Below the pieces are notes generated by a model, which saw only the letters and a program-made list of their open reading frames with translations, made no database searches and was not told where the DNA came from. Positions 7,317-15,097 of a DNA stretch of 42,605 nt are shown here, piece by piece. A program made the translations under genes and the position numbers. Origin of the DNA: RGIG464 sp045643185 (GTDB taxonomy: Bacteria; Myxococcota_A; Bradymonadia; UBA4248); the NCBI GenBank assembly GCA_045643185.1, contig JAZUKH010000224.1, positions 1 to 42,605 on the forward strand, written 5' to 3'. Each line of letters begins with the position of its first letter. Positions within the stretch are counted from its first letter, which is position 1.

Positions 7317-10300
7317 ATGTCAAACGATAGGCATCTTGAAAATAATACAGGAACGATGGGAACGATCTTCCGTCGTATGACCATGGCCAGCCTTGGTCTC
7401 GACTCGATGGATGACGTTTCTCAACAGTCGTTCGACGTGATCGATCGCGCAGATACCTTCGCACAGCGCCTTTTGGGCAACGTCGATCGTATGATGCCGA
7501 CCACGGATTTTGAACGCATCGGCGTCGCAACATCCTCAGATACACTCTGGAATGAACTTTATAGCGGTATCCTCACCAACGATGGTCCCAAAAACGCGAC
7601 CGATGTCGGTGAATGGCAATATTGGCTCGACGCGGTTCTTCTCACACTCTTCGATGAAGATGAAGAAGAAGAGATCGCCAAAGCCACACAGGCCGCTAAA
7701 TCTGCGAACGCCGCCAAAAACCAACAGATCGCACGAGCCCAGATCGCTCGTCAGAAAGAACAGATCCGCGAACGCGTTGCACAGCTCAATGCCGCCGGTG
7801 TCAAGCCCTCCATGCTTCGACAGCTTTCGGCTGCAAAACAGCGCGAAATCACCAAGTCGACAAATATCGCGCAGAAATACGCCGAATTTGCTCAGAAAAT
7901 CGCGAGCTCTGTCAACACCAGTACCACAGAAGCTAGCCAGTTCAGCTCACCTGTTCTCGGTGAAAACAGCCTTCAAAAACGCACCAACGCCGAAGCCATG
8001 GCAAACCACACGGCTTCCAGCGTCGAGGTCATCACTGACCGCGCGGTTTCCAATGTCGAATCCACGTTGCTCAAAGCCAGTAATGCAGCGAACAACGCAA
8101 ACGTCGCGACAAATGCCGATGCTCGATCGGCCAGCATCCAGACGTCCAATGTACAGGCCGGTCTCCACGAGATGATCAGCGAATTCTCGGCCGCGCTCAT
8201 CCGCGCAAGCCAGGAATCTGCGCCTGCCAGATTCAGCGCCATCAGCATGACCTCTGAACAGATCCTTGCGTCGCACGTCGTCGAACGCGCCAAACGCATT
8301 GAATCCGCTTCCCGTGTCAACGCTGAAAACCTCGATGCCGCAACCTCCAGCAAACTCATCAGTGCCTGGAAGGAAAACATCGAACGATTCAGCCGCGCTT
8401 CGCACACCGATGGCAGCGATATCATCGCGCTTCACGAACTCCAGCACCTCGTCGGCCAGATGTCCGAACAGGGCGTCATCTCCGACACCGCAGCCAAACA
8501 GTTCAAGACCTCAAGCCGTGCTTTCGCGGCCCGCTCCCTCGACAACGTCCTTTCCAAAGACTTCGCGGGTTCCTTGCTGCTCAACCATATTGAAAACAGC
8601 ATCCAGTCCGTCGCTGACAAGCAGAAAGACATGCTCGTCTCGACCCGCGCCATCAAGGGGCAGAACTCGATCGGTCTCGTGGCCGACACCGCCGACATCG
8701 TCGAGAAAAAACTCGCTGCCAGCTTTGAAAACTTCAGTGCCGTGATCAACGCGTATGTCGACAGAAGCGATGAATCCGCTTCCTCAATGCGTTGGAACCG
8801 CGCCGCGGAACGCTTCAACCAGATGCACGGTGTCAACGACGAACAGGACCGCGTCCTGCTTCGCGACCTCATCGAAAGCGCCTCTCAGCTTGAAGCCTCC
8901 GGCATCGTCCCCAAAGGCACCGTTTCGAAATACGTTCAGAATGCGGCGTCTGCGGTCTCCAACAATGCCATGCACGCCGACATCACGCACCAGGTCGAAA
9001 TGCTGCAAAACCTTGCTGCAGATTCGAATCGCGTCGTCAACACCATGCGCGCCGAACGTACCGAAAAACTCGGTCGTCAGTTCAACCGCATGATGAGCAA
9101 CGTCACGACCTCCATCAACACCCTCGTTTCGAGCCTCAAACAGGCCGGTCTCAGCGAAAATGCCGTCGAACCCCTCACCCGTGACATCACTCAGCTTAAG
9201 CTCGATGATTCGATGTCGCTCGAAGAAGGCGTCAACCGCGTTGAAATGCTCAGTCATGCCCTCGACAGCTTCGTCGAACGCGCCCTGACCTCGCTTCCCG
9301 AAATGGGGTACGACCAGATCGATACCGAAAGATCCTTCGTGTCGACCGACGAAGTCAAAACCTCGGCAAACGTGGCTGCCAATCCCAGCGATGCCCTTAC
9401 CGCTTCCGTCAAGGCCGCTTCACAGAGCCTTCAGGCGAACCTCAAATCCACATCCGCGGCTGCTCAGCTCCAGGAAGTGCGCAAATATGTCGCCCAGGTT
9501 CAAAAACTTCAACAGGATGCCGAGAAGAACTTCTCAGCGATGCTCTCTGAACACGCCGGCTCCGTCAACGAAGCTGCCCGTACACAGATCCTTCGCGCGA
9601 TCGAATCGCACAACGTCGAACAGATGGTCACCGCTCAAAAGGCCGTGGCTGCTCAGCTCAATCAGACCGTCAACGCTCAGATCGAAGCCGCAGCTCAGCG
9701 CATGGAACAGACTCGCGCCAAGTTTGACGCCGTCTCCAAACAGGTCAGCCAGATCGAACGCGCTGCCGACCTCGCCAATCTCCTCCATGCCTCCTCTGAC
9801 AAGTTCAACGCCTTCGACGTCCTTGCCAATACCAACAAACGCCTTAGTTCCGCGATCAGCACGAACAAGGCTGCGCGCATCGACAGCCTCAAAGCCGATC
9901 ACAGCATTGCCCTCGGCGATGTTCGCATCGACAAAGCCTATCTGCCCGCACTGAATGAATCCATCACGGCTTATACCAAGCTTCGCGACGAATACGCCCG
10001 CTTCGACACGCCGTCCCTCACCGGACTCAAAGTCGAAGAGACCGCTCAGCGCCTCGAACGCATGACGACCCTCATTCAGCCCGCCGAGAATGCCATCGCT
10101 TCGACCCAGAGCAATACGCTCACTCCGGCCAATTCGGTCAATGCCGGTGCCAACACGGCTTCATTGACCTCGCTCTACAGCGCCGATGCCCTCGATCAGC
10201 AGATCGGTTACGAAGAACTCGTTCCCGAAGCTATGAACAAAGTTGCCAGAGTCGATGACCGCAGCTACGCGTCCGTCGATGCCGTCAACGGCATCTCGAA

Positions 10301-11915
10301 CATGCTCGGTGCCAAAAAAGCTCTGGAAATGCACGCCAACAGCGTCGTCAAAGGTCAGAGTGCCGATGCCGTCGCACTTCGCGCTGCCCTCAACGAAGTC
10401 ATGGCTGAAAAAGCCAGTGCAGCTGCCCGCTCCGCCGTCAACGCCGTCCAGGCGCCGTCTGCGGTCTCCATGATGACCGTCAACGAACAGGGTGAACGCC
10501 TCAAAGTGACGATGGCTCAGGCCGCAACCGAAGGCATGAAACTCCGTCAGCCGATCGGCGAAGCTTATCAGCCCGCCGTCCTTCGCGGTCAGAACGACAC
10601 CTTCGTCAATCCCGCGATCGATGTTCAAAAACTTGACCAGCGTCAAAGCATCAGCGGTGCGGAACACTTCGTGCCCGTGATGCTCGGCGGCCTTGTCGCG
10701 AACTTCGCCTCCGAAAAAGCCACGATGGACAATGCCACGGCGTCTTCCGACAGCTTCCACGCTGCCAATATCGCCAGCGTCTCCAATGCGGCGGCCCGTT
10801 TCGACGAAGTCAAAGCCGACAGCTACGAAGGCGAACGTCACCTCCTCAACGTCTCCATGGCTGGTACCGACATCGCCATGACGCCTGACGCCTACGTCCA
10901 GGCTGTGGCTCAGCCCCAGATCAGCCAGGCCGCGCGCACGCTCTCACTCGGTTCCGATGTCCTCTACGACAGCTTCGCTGCCGTCCTCTCTCAGCAGGGC
11001 GCCGGTCGCAGCCTCAATACCCTCAGACGCGCTTTCTTCGAAAAACTCTCACAGGCTGGACGCACCACCGCTCGCGGTTGGATCGGCCTCAACAGCCAGA
11101 GTTTCGCAAGCCTCCTCGGCGTTGAAAGCCAGGATGTCGCCAATACCGCTGCCTACGACGCTGAACGCGGTCAGCTCATCAACAACGCTGCTGAAAAACA
11201 TGATCAGGACTCTGCCGCCTTCGCACAGAATATCGCTGCTGCCACCGCGACCCAGTCCTATGCCGACAACGCCGACGACGCCATTCACGCGTTCGTCGCC
11301 TCCGAAGCCGGTAAACATGCCGTCAGCGACGCGGCTGTCAGCCCCGCTAATGCTGCTTACAGCATGAATATGCTCCATGCGGCAAAACTTCAGGCAAACA
11401 ACGCTGCTGCAAGCCACTCTGGCGAACTCCTCGGTCATATCGACTCACTCCTCGACTACGTCGAAGATGTCAGCACGAGAAACGTCGGTGTCTTCTCCAC
11501 AAACGATGTCGTCCGCGTCCTCATCGAACAGCTGCCTCGTGAAAGCTACCTCGGTGAACGTGGCCTGCCCAAGTGGCGTCAAAAAGACACCAGAACACGT
11601 CAGGTCGAAGAAGCTCGCGAACTTCGCGAAGCCCTCCAAAAGATCGGGGCTACCCCCGTTCAGGGCACCCAGCGTTTCAATGATAAAAAATTCGTTAGCC
11701 CCAACCTCATGCCAAAAGCCGATCAGGCCGCGGCACCGCTCTTCAGCGGCGAAGGCAGCACGCCTTCAAACTCGGCTAGCGCCTCAGGTTACAGTAGCAG
11801 CGACCTCAATCAGGCCGGTATCCCCGATAGCGATATCGAAATTCTGGTTGACGCCTGTATTGAAAGATTTATGGAAACCCTCAACGAGGAACTTCAGCGT
11901 AGGAGATCAGAATAA
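7317..11915 (+). CDS. Giant coiled-coil protein in the tape-measure position of the CIS
   Basis: A protein of 1532 residues with a GGGAG ribosome site 7 nt before the ATG. The first ~120 residues look globular (with GEWQYWLDAVLLTLFDEDEEEE). After that it is almost entirely Ala-, Ser-, Gln-, Asn- and Glu-rich helical sequence with many SNAA and AAQ repeats, to about residue 1370. A Ser-rich linker and a final helix (ILVDACIERFMETLNEEL) follow. The only Cys I noticed is in that last helix. I recognise no enzyme motif and no clear membrane segment. Its place between the tube gene and the LysM/Afp7-like adaptor gene is where contractile phages encode the tape-measure protein. By the usual 0.15 nm per helical residue this would span about 230 nm. 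The role is inferred from order and composition only. It could instead be a cargo or fibre protein. Confidence 0.6.
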   Translation: MSNDRHLENNTGTMGTIFRRMTMASLGLDSMDDVSQQSFDVIDRADTFAQRLLGNVDRMMPTTDFERIGVATSSDTLWNELYSGILTNDGPKNATDVGEWQYWLDAVLLTLFDEDEEEEIAKATQAAKSANAAKNQQIARAQIARQKEQIRERVAQLNAAGVKPSMLRQLSAAKQREITKSTNIAQKYAEFAQKIASSVNTSTTEASQFSSPVLGENSLQKRTNAEAMANHTASSVEVITDRAVSNVESTLLKASNAANNANVATNADARSASIQTSNVQAGLHEMISEFSAALIRASQESAPARFSAISMTSEQILASHVVERAKRIESASRVNAENLDAATSSKLISAWKENIERFSRASHTDGSDIIALHELQHLVGQMSEQGVISDTAAKQFKTSSRAFAARSLDNVLSKDFAGSLLLNHIENSIQSVADKQKDMLVSTRAIKGQNSIGLVADTADIVEKKLAASFENFSAVINAYVDRSDESASSMRWNRAAERFNQMHGVNDEQDRVLLRDLIESASQLEASGIVPKGTVSKYVQNAASAVSNNAMHADITHQVEMLQNLAADSNRVVNTMRAERTEKLGRQFNRMMSNVTTSINTLVSSLKQAGLSENAVEPLTRDITQLKLDDSMSLEEGVNRVEMLSHALDSFVERALTSLPEMGYDQIDTERSFVSTDEVKTSANVAANPSDALTASVKAASQSLQANLKSTSAAAQLQEVRKYVAQVQKLQQDAEKNFSAMLSEHAGSVNEAARTQILRAIESHNVEQMVTAQKAVAAQLNQTVNAQIEAAAQRMEQTRAKFDAVSKQVSQIERAADLANLLHASSDKFNAFDVLANTNKRLSSAISTNKAARIDSLKADHSIALGDVRIDKAYLPALNESITAYTKLRDEYARFDTPSLTGLKVEETAQRLERMTTLIQPAENAIASTQSNTLTPANSVNAGANTASLTSLYSADALDQQIGYEELVPEAMNKVARVDDRSYASVDAVNGISNMLGAKKALEMHANSVVKGQSADAVALRAALNEVMAEKASAAARSAVNAVQAPSAVSMMTVNEQGERLKVTMAQAATEGMKLRQPIGEAYQPAVLRGQNDTFVNPAIDVQKLDQRQSISGAEHFVPVMLGGLVANFASEKATMDNATASSDSFHAANIASVSNAAARFDEVKADSYEGERHLLNVSMAGTDIAMTPDAYVQAVAQPQISQAARTLSLGSDVLYDSFAAVLSQQGAGRSLNTLRRAFFEKLSQAGRTTARGWIGLNSQSFASLLGVESQDVANTAAYDAERGQLINNAAEKHDQDSAAFAQNIAAATATQSYADNADDAIHAFVASEAGKHAVSDAAVSPANAAYSMNMLHAAKLQANNAAASHSGELLGHIDSLLDYVEDVSTRNVGVFSTNDVVRVLIEQLPRESYLGERGLPKWRQKDTRTRQVEEARELREALQKIGATPVQGTQRFNDKKFVSPNLMPKADQAAAPLFSGEGSTPSNSASASGYSSSDLNQAGIPDSDIEILVDACIERFMETLNEELQRRRSE

Positions 11916-12604
11916 TGAGCAACGCAAAATTAACAATTGATGCTTTCGAAATCGGTGTCAGTGTCGATGCAACTTATAACCCCAAAGAGTTGAGCTTCGA
12001 AAAGAACTCCGGTTGGTCCGAAGACTCGAACGGCGTCGGTGCCGATATGAGCACCATGCAGTTCACCAACGGAAAATCCATCAAAATGAGCCTCGAACTC
12101 TTCTTCGATAGATACGAACAAGATGGCGGTGACGTCCGTGGCGACATCGCGAAGCTCATTCAGATGACCATGATCGTCAAAGGCAAAGGCCGTCCGCCTA
12201 TGGTCCGCGTCCTTTGGAACGGCACCAACGTTCTCTACAGCAGCGGTAAATTCACCGGCGTTGTCGAGTCCGTCTCCACCAAGTACACGATGTTCCGCTC
12301 CAACGGCGTCCCCTGCCGCGCGACCGCTACCGTCTCCCTCATCCAGGCTGAAAAAGTTACCGCAAACGGCTCCAGCGACGGTACCTCCGTCGATTCGTCC
12401 AGAACGGATACCTACAGCGAATCTTCCAAAACTTATACCTTCACCGATCGTAAACAAATGTCGAGTGCCGATATCGCACTCGCCATGGCGGCCGATGAAA
12501 ACTTCGATCCCGCAAAAGACGAATGCTTCCCCGTCACCTACACTGCAGACGCAGCCTCTGTGTCCACGGGCGAGACCGTCAGTAAAGACTCTTCCGGATC
12601 CTAG
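11915..12604 (+). CDS. CIS tube-baseplate adaptor (Afp7-like)
   Basis: A protein of 229 residues whose ATG overlaps the preceding stop (TAATG), which points to translational coupling. The N-terminal ~150 residues match the CIS tube/LysM-type adaptor family: YNPKELSFEKNSGW near residue 21, then MSLELFFDRYE, then PPMVRVLWNG, FTGVVESVSTKYTMF, and a final strand with RATATVSLIQAEKV. In other systems this protein joins the tube to the hub. The usual C-terminal LysM domain is not visible. It is replaced by a Ser/Asp-rich tail ending KDSSGS. Family is fairly sure, exact role inferred. Confidence 0.8.
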   Translation: MSNAKLTIDAFEIGVSVDATYNPKELSFEKNSGWSEDSNGVGADMSTMQFTNGKSIKMSLELFFDRYEQDGGDVRGDIAKLIQMTMIVKGKGRPPMVRVLWNGTNVLYSSGKFTGVVESVSTKYTMFRSNGVPCRATATVSLIQAEKVTANGSSDGTSVDSSRTDTYSESSKTYTFTDRKQMSSADIALAMAADENFDPAKDECFPVTYTADAASVSTGETVSKDSSGS

Positions 12605-12612
12605 CACGCAAG

Positions 12613-12661
12613 CGTTTGAGGTCGGCTCTGATGACTCACGCCAGTGAGCCGACTACAAACG
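12613..12661. promoter_or_regulatory. Long hairpin between adaptor and hub genes
   Basis: The outer arms CGTTTG (12613-12618) and CAAACG (12656-12661) and the inner arms GTCGGCTC (12621-12628) and GAGCCGAC (12646-12653) pair with a symmetric 2-nt internal loop. No U-tract follows. The next gene starts 26 nt later after AGGAGG, so this is an intercistronic hairpin, not a terminator. Confidence 0.65.
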
Positions 12662-12686
12662 TCATCTTAATTACCAGGAGGTAAAT

Positions 12687-13760
12687 ATGATCAGAACGCC
12701 TAATTTCAAAATGACGCTCGGAACCGTCAACTTCGACGATGAAGATATCAAAAGCCGCGTTCGTACGATCGTCGTGAATCAGGAATCCGATGGCGCAAGC
12801 TCCTTCAAGATCCAACTCGACGACTACGATGACGCCTTCGCAAAAGGTAAATTCACCATCCGTGAAGGAGATCAGTGCGTCATTAGCCTCGGTTACTACG
12901 AAGAAGAACTCAACCAGGTCATCATCGGAAACGTCACCAGCGTTAAGGCGAATCGTAAAGAATATTCCCGTAAACTCTATGAAGTCAGTGGCTTCGATGG
13001 CTTGCAGGCTCTCACTCGCGGTCGTAGACGTCGTTCTTGGGAACAGATCAAAGATTCCGAGATCGCCGAATTGATCGCCGGTGAATGCGGTCTCGGCGCT
13101 GATGTCGATGATTCCGGCATCGTTCATCCCTACATCGTTCAGAATAACGTCAATAACCTGACCTTCCTTTACGAACGTGCTCGCCGACTCGGCTTCGAAG
13201 TCAAAGTCGTTGACAGAAACCTCGTCTTCAAAAGAGCTACGAAAACCTCTAGCGGCGTTACACTCCGTTGGAACGTCGATGGCCGCGATGGCGATACGAG
13301 CATTCTGCAGCGCTGCAACTTCGATACAAGCACCATGAACGTCGTCGAAAAAGTCGTCGTCCGTGGCTATGACCGCGACACAGGTAAACCCATCATCGCC
13401 TCAAGCTCCGACCTCTTGAGACAAAATATGGGCGATACCGATGCAACGTCCTATGCACAGGCTTATAACCTCGATACCACGATCCAGATCAGCGATCAGC
13501 CCGTCAACAGCACCGAAGAAGCTGAAAAACTCGCGCAGTCCATCCTCAACCAGCGTGACAATAACTTCCTCACTGGCCGCGGCTCGTGCGAAGGAAACAG
13601 CAAACTCACTTGCGGAAAAACGGTCAATATCAAAGATATCGGTGCCGAAATGGATGGCGAATATTTCATCTCGTCATGCAGACACACCCTCAAAGCCGGT
13701 ACCACCACTGGGTGCGGCTACTGGACCGAGTTCTCCATCTCAAGATCAGGTCGTAATTAA
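12687..13760 (+). CDS. CIS hub protein, phage gpD/gp27-like
   Basis: A protein of 357 residues with a strong AGGAGG site. It resembles the phage late-control gene D family (gp27 part of VgrG): FKIQLDDYDDAF near residue 37, GDQCVISLGYYEEELNQVIIGNV, YEVSGFDGLQALTRG, the region QNNVNNLTFLYERARRLGFEV, and late VVRGYDRDTGKPI and LTCGKTVNI. The trimeric hub sits under the tube and holds the spike. There is no OB-fold or needle part, so the spike should be a separate gene, and it is not next door. The CIS block ends here, followed by an intergenic repeat and a terminator. Confidence 0.85.
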   Translation: MIRTPNFKMTLGTVNFDDEDIKSRVRTIVVNQESDGASSFKIQLDDYDDAFAKGKFTIREGDQCVISLGYYEEELNQVIIGNVTSVKANRKEYSRKLYEVSGFDGLQALTRGRRRRSWEQIKDSEIAELIAGECGLGADVDDSGIVHPYIVQNNVNNLTFLYERARRLGFEVKVVDRNLVFKRATKTSSGVTLRWNVDGRDGDTSILQRCNFDTSTMNVVEKVVVRGYDRDTGKPIIASSSDLLRQNMGDTDATSYAQAYNLDTTIQISDQPVNSTEEAEKLAQSILNQRDNNFLTGRGSCEGNSKLTCGKTVNIKDIGAEMDGEYFISSCRHTLKAGTTTGCGYWTEFSISRSGRN

Positions 13761-13770
13761 TCCACCACGA

Positions 13771-13905
13771 CTGGCCCCCGCCAGGCGAAGGGGGAGCGAC
13801 GTATTGGCGTCGACGGGCTATTTGTTGAGACGCAAATACTTGCGTCTCAACAAACAGACAACGCGACGACAATAGACGCGTGGGGGGACACTTCCCCCCA
13901 CACTC
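13771..13905 (+). repeat. Intergenic modular repeat, copy A
   Basis: It has the left arm GCCAGGCGAAGGGGGAGCG followed by CGTATT, and the right arm AATAGACGCGTGGGGGGACA followed by TTCCCCC, as in the copies at 20950, 33034 and 38351. Between the arms is a palindromic core, TTTGTTGAGACGCAA with its complement around TACT. Non-coding. Confidence 0.8.
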
Positions 13906-13920
13906 CAAAAAAAACAAATT

Positions 13921-13945
13921 AAGGCGCTCAAAAGGCGCCTTTTTT
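13921..13945 (+). terminator. Intrinsic terminator closing the CIS block
   Basis: AAGGCGC (13921-13927) pairs with GCGCCTT (13935-13941), and the T-run continues to 13945. Confidence 0.85.
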
Positions 13946-13968
13946 CGTGCCAGCCACAAAATTCAACT

Positions 13969-14041
13969 TGTGGATAACTCCGCGTTTTTTGTGGATAACT
14001 TGTGGATAAACCCAAATTTCCTGTGCATAAACGGTGAATAA
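13969..14041 (-). promoter_or_regulatory. Phased cluster of five DnaA-box-like sites
   Basis: TGTGGATAA (complement of TTATCCACA) occurs at 13969, 13990 and 14001, TGTGCATAA at 14022, and a weaker GGTGAATAA at 14033. All have the same orientation. The start-to-start distances are 21, 11, 21 and 11 bp, so all sites face the same side of the helix. The next 150 bp (14042-14194) are fairly AT-rich and non-coding. It could be a replication origin, a DnaA-titrating or reactivating site, or DnaA control of the downstream lolD-bamA genes. Confidence 0.75.
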
Positions 14042-14194
14042 CGCAATTTTCGAAACAAATTCGCGTTTTTCTGCGTTAAACGACATGTGTGTTTTAATGC
14101 GAAGTCTTGCCATAAAACGCATTTTCTAGTAGTGATTGAATGTTTTTTGCCCTCCGTCGTGGAAGGCTCGTTTTTTGTCGGAGATTTCGTTCGG

Positions 14195-15097
14195 ATGTTC
14201 ACAAAATCAGGTTCCAGTGCACTCGAAATTAGAGTGGAAAATCTGCGTAGGGAATTTTTTCATGAAGGCAAGACGCTGGAAGTACTGAAAGGTATAGATG
14301 TGACGCTGGAACCAGCGTCCATGGTCTCTATTCGCGGACGAAGCGGCGCAGGCAAATCGACGTTTTTACACCTGCTGGCAACGCTCGACAAACCCACGAC
14401 CGGACGCATCCTTTTTGGAAATAACGACGTTTTCAATTTTTCACCGATGCAGCTGTCGAGATTCAGAAACGAACACATTGGCTTGATGTTCCAGTTTCAT
14501 CACCTGCTCAGCGAATTTACCGCACTCGAAAACGTCATGATGCCCGCACTCATCCATCGCGAGTCAAGAAGCGATGCGAAATCCCGCGCCGAAGAACTGC
14601 TCGAACGCGTCGGCCTGCTCAACCGCGGCTCACACAAGCCCGGCGAACTCTCTGGCGGTGAACAACAACGCGTCGCACTCGCCCGCGCACTCATGATGCG
14701 ACCAAGCATCCTGCTCGCCGACGAACCAACCGGAAACCTCGATCAGAAAACAGGTACCGGCATTCATGACCTCTTCAAAGAGCTCAATGAGACACTCAAT
14801 CTCACCATCGTCATCGTGACACACGACGAGATCCTCGCACAAAAAATGCCCAGACGACTCATGATGATGGACGGACGACTTTACGACACCACAAACGGCG
14901 AAGACAATGCCACGCTGACGACCGGCGAACCTTGTGAAAAATTGCCTGAGAACAATAAAGCAGAACAAAACGAGAAAAATGCCGCGTCAAATCTAAATTC
15001 TAACGAATCAAATGCCGCTGAATGCTCGCAAAACAATGACGATGCAGTTCAGATGGAGAATAAAGAGGCTGCCACGCAGCAGGGAGCGTGTGAATGA
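14195..15097 (+). CDS. lolD: LolD-like ABC transporter ATPase
   Basis: A protein of 300 residues. The ATG at 14195 is preferred to an earlier in-frame start at 14087 because the homology begins right after it and GGAG lies 11 nt upstream. Walker A is GRSGAGKST (about residues 48-56), the signature LSGGEQQR starts near 152, Walker B/D-loop is ILLADEPTGNLD near 173, and the switch His is in IVTHDE. The insert MFQFHHLLSEFTALENVMMPAL is typical of LolD/MacB-type ATPases, which power lipoprotein release from the inner membrane. The last ~65 residues are a Glu/Asn-rich disordered tail not usual in LolD. No LolC/E permease is next to it. It overlaps bamA by 4 nt (ATGA). Confidence 0.8.
   Translation: MFTKSGSSALEIRVENLRREFFHEGKTLEVLKGIDVTLEPASMVSIRGRSGAGKSTFLHLLATLDKPTTGRILFGNNDVFNFSPMQLSRFRNEHIGLMFQFHHLLSEFTALENVMMPALIHRESRSDAKSRAEELLERVGLLNRGSHKPGELSGGEQQRVALARALMMRPSILLADEPTGNLDQKTGTGIHDLFKELNETLNLTIVIVTHDEILAQKMPRRLMMMDGRLYDTTNGEDNATLTTGEPCEKLPENNKAEQNEKNAASNLNSNESNAAECSQNNDDAVQMENKEAATQQGACE

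Noticed and set aside
7947..10841. Several long minus-strand and shifted frames inside the 1532-residue gene
   Set aside because: They are by-products of its biased codon use and have no ribosome sites or recognisable motifs.
13969..14194. Calling the DnaA-box cluster oriC
   Set aside because: There is no dnaA, dnaN, gidA or rpmH nearby, genes do not diverge here, and base skew follows coding strand so it gives no independent support.
14087..14194. Longer LolD start at 14087
   Set aside because: The extra 36 residues have no homology-like pattern and overlap the regulatory region. ATG 14195 has a GGAG site.
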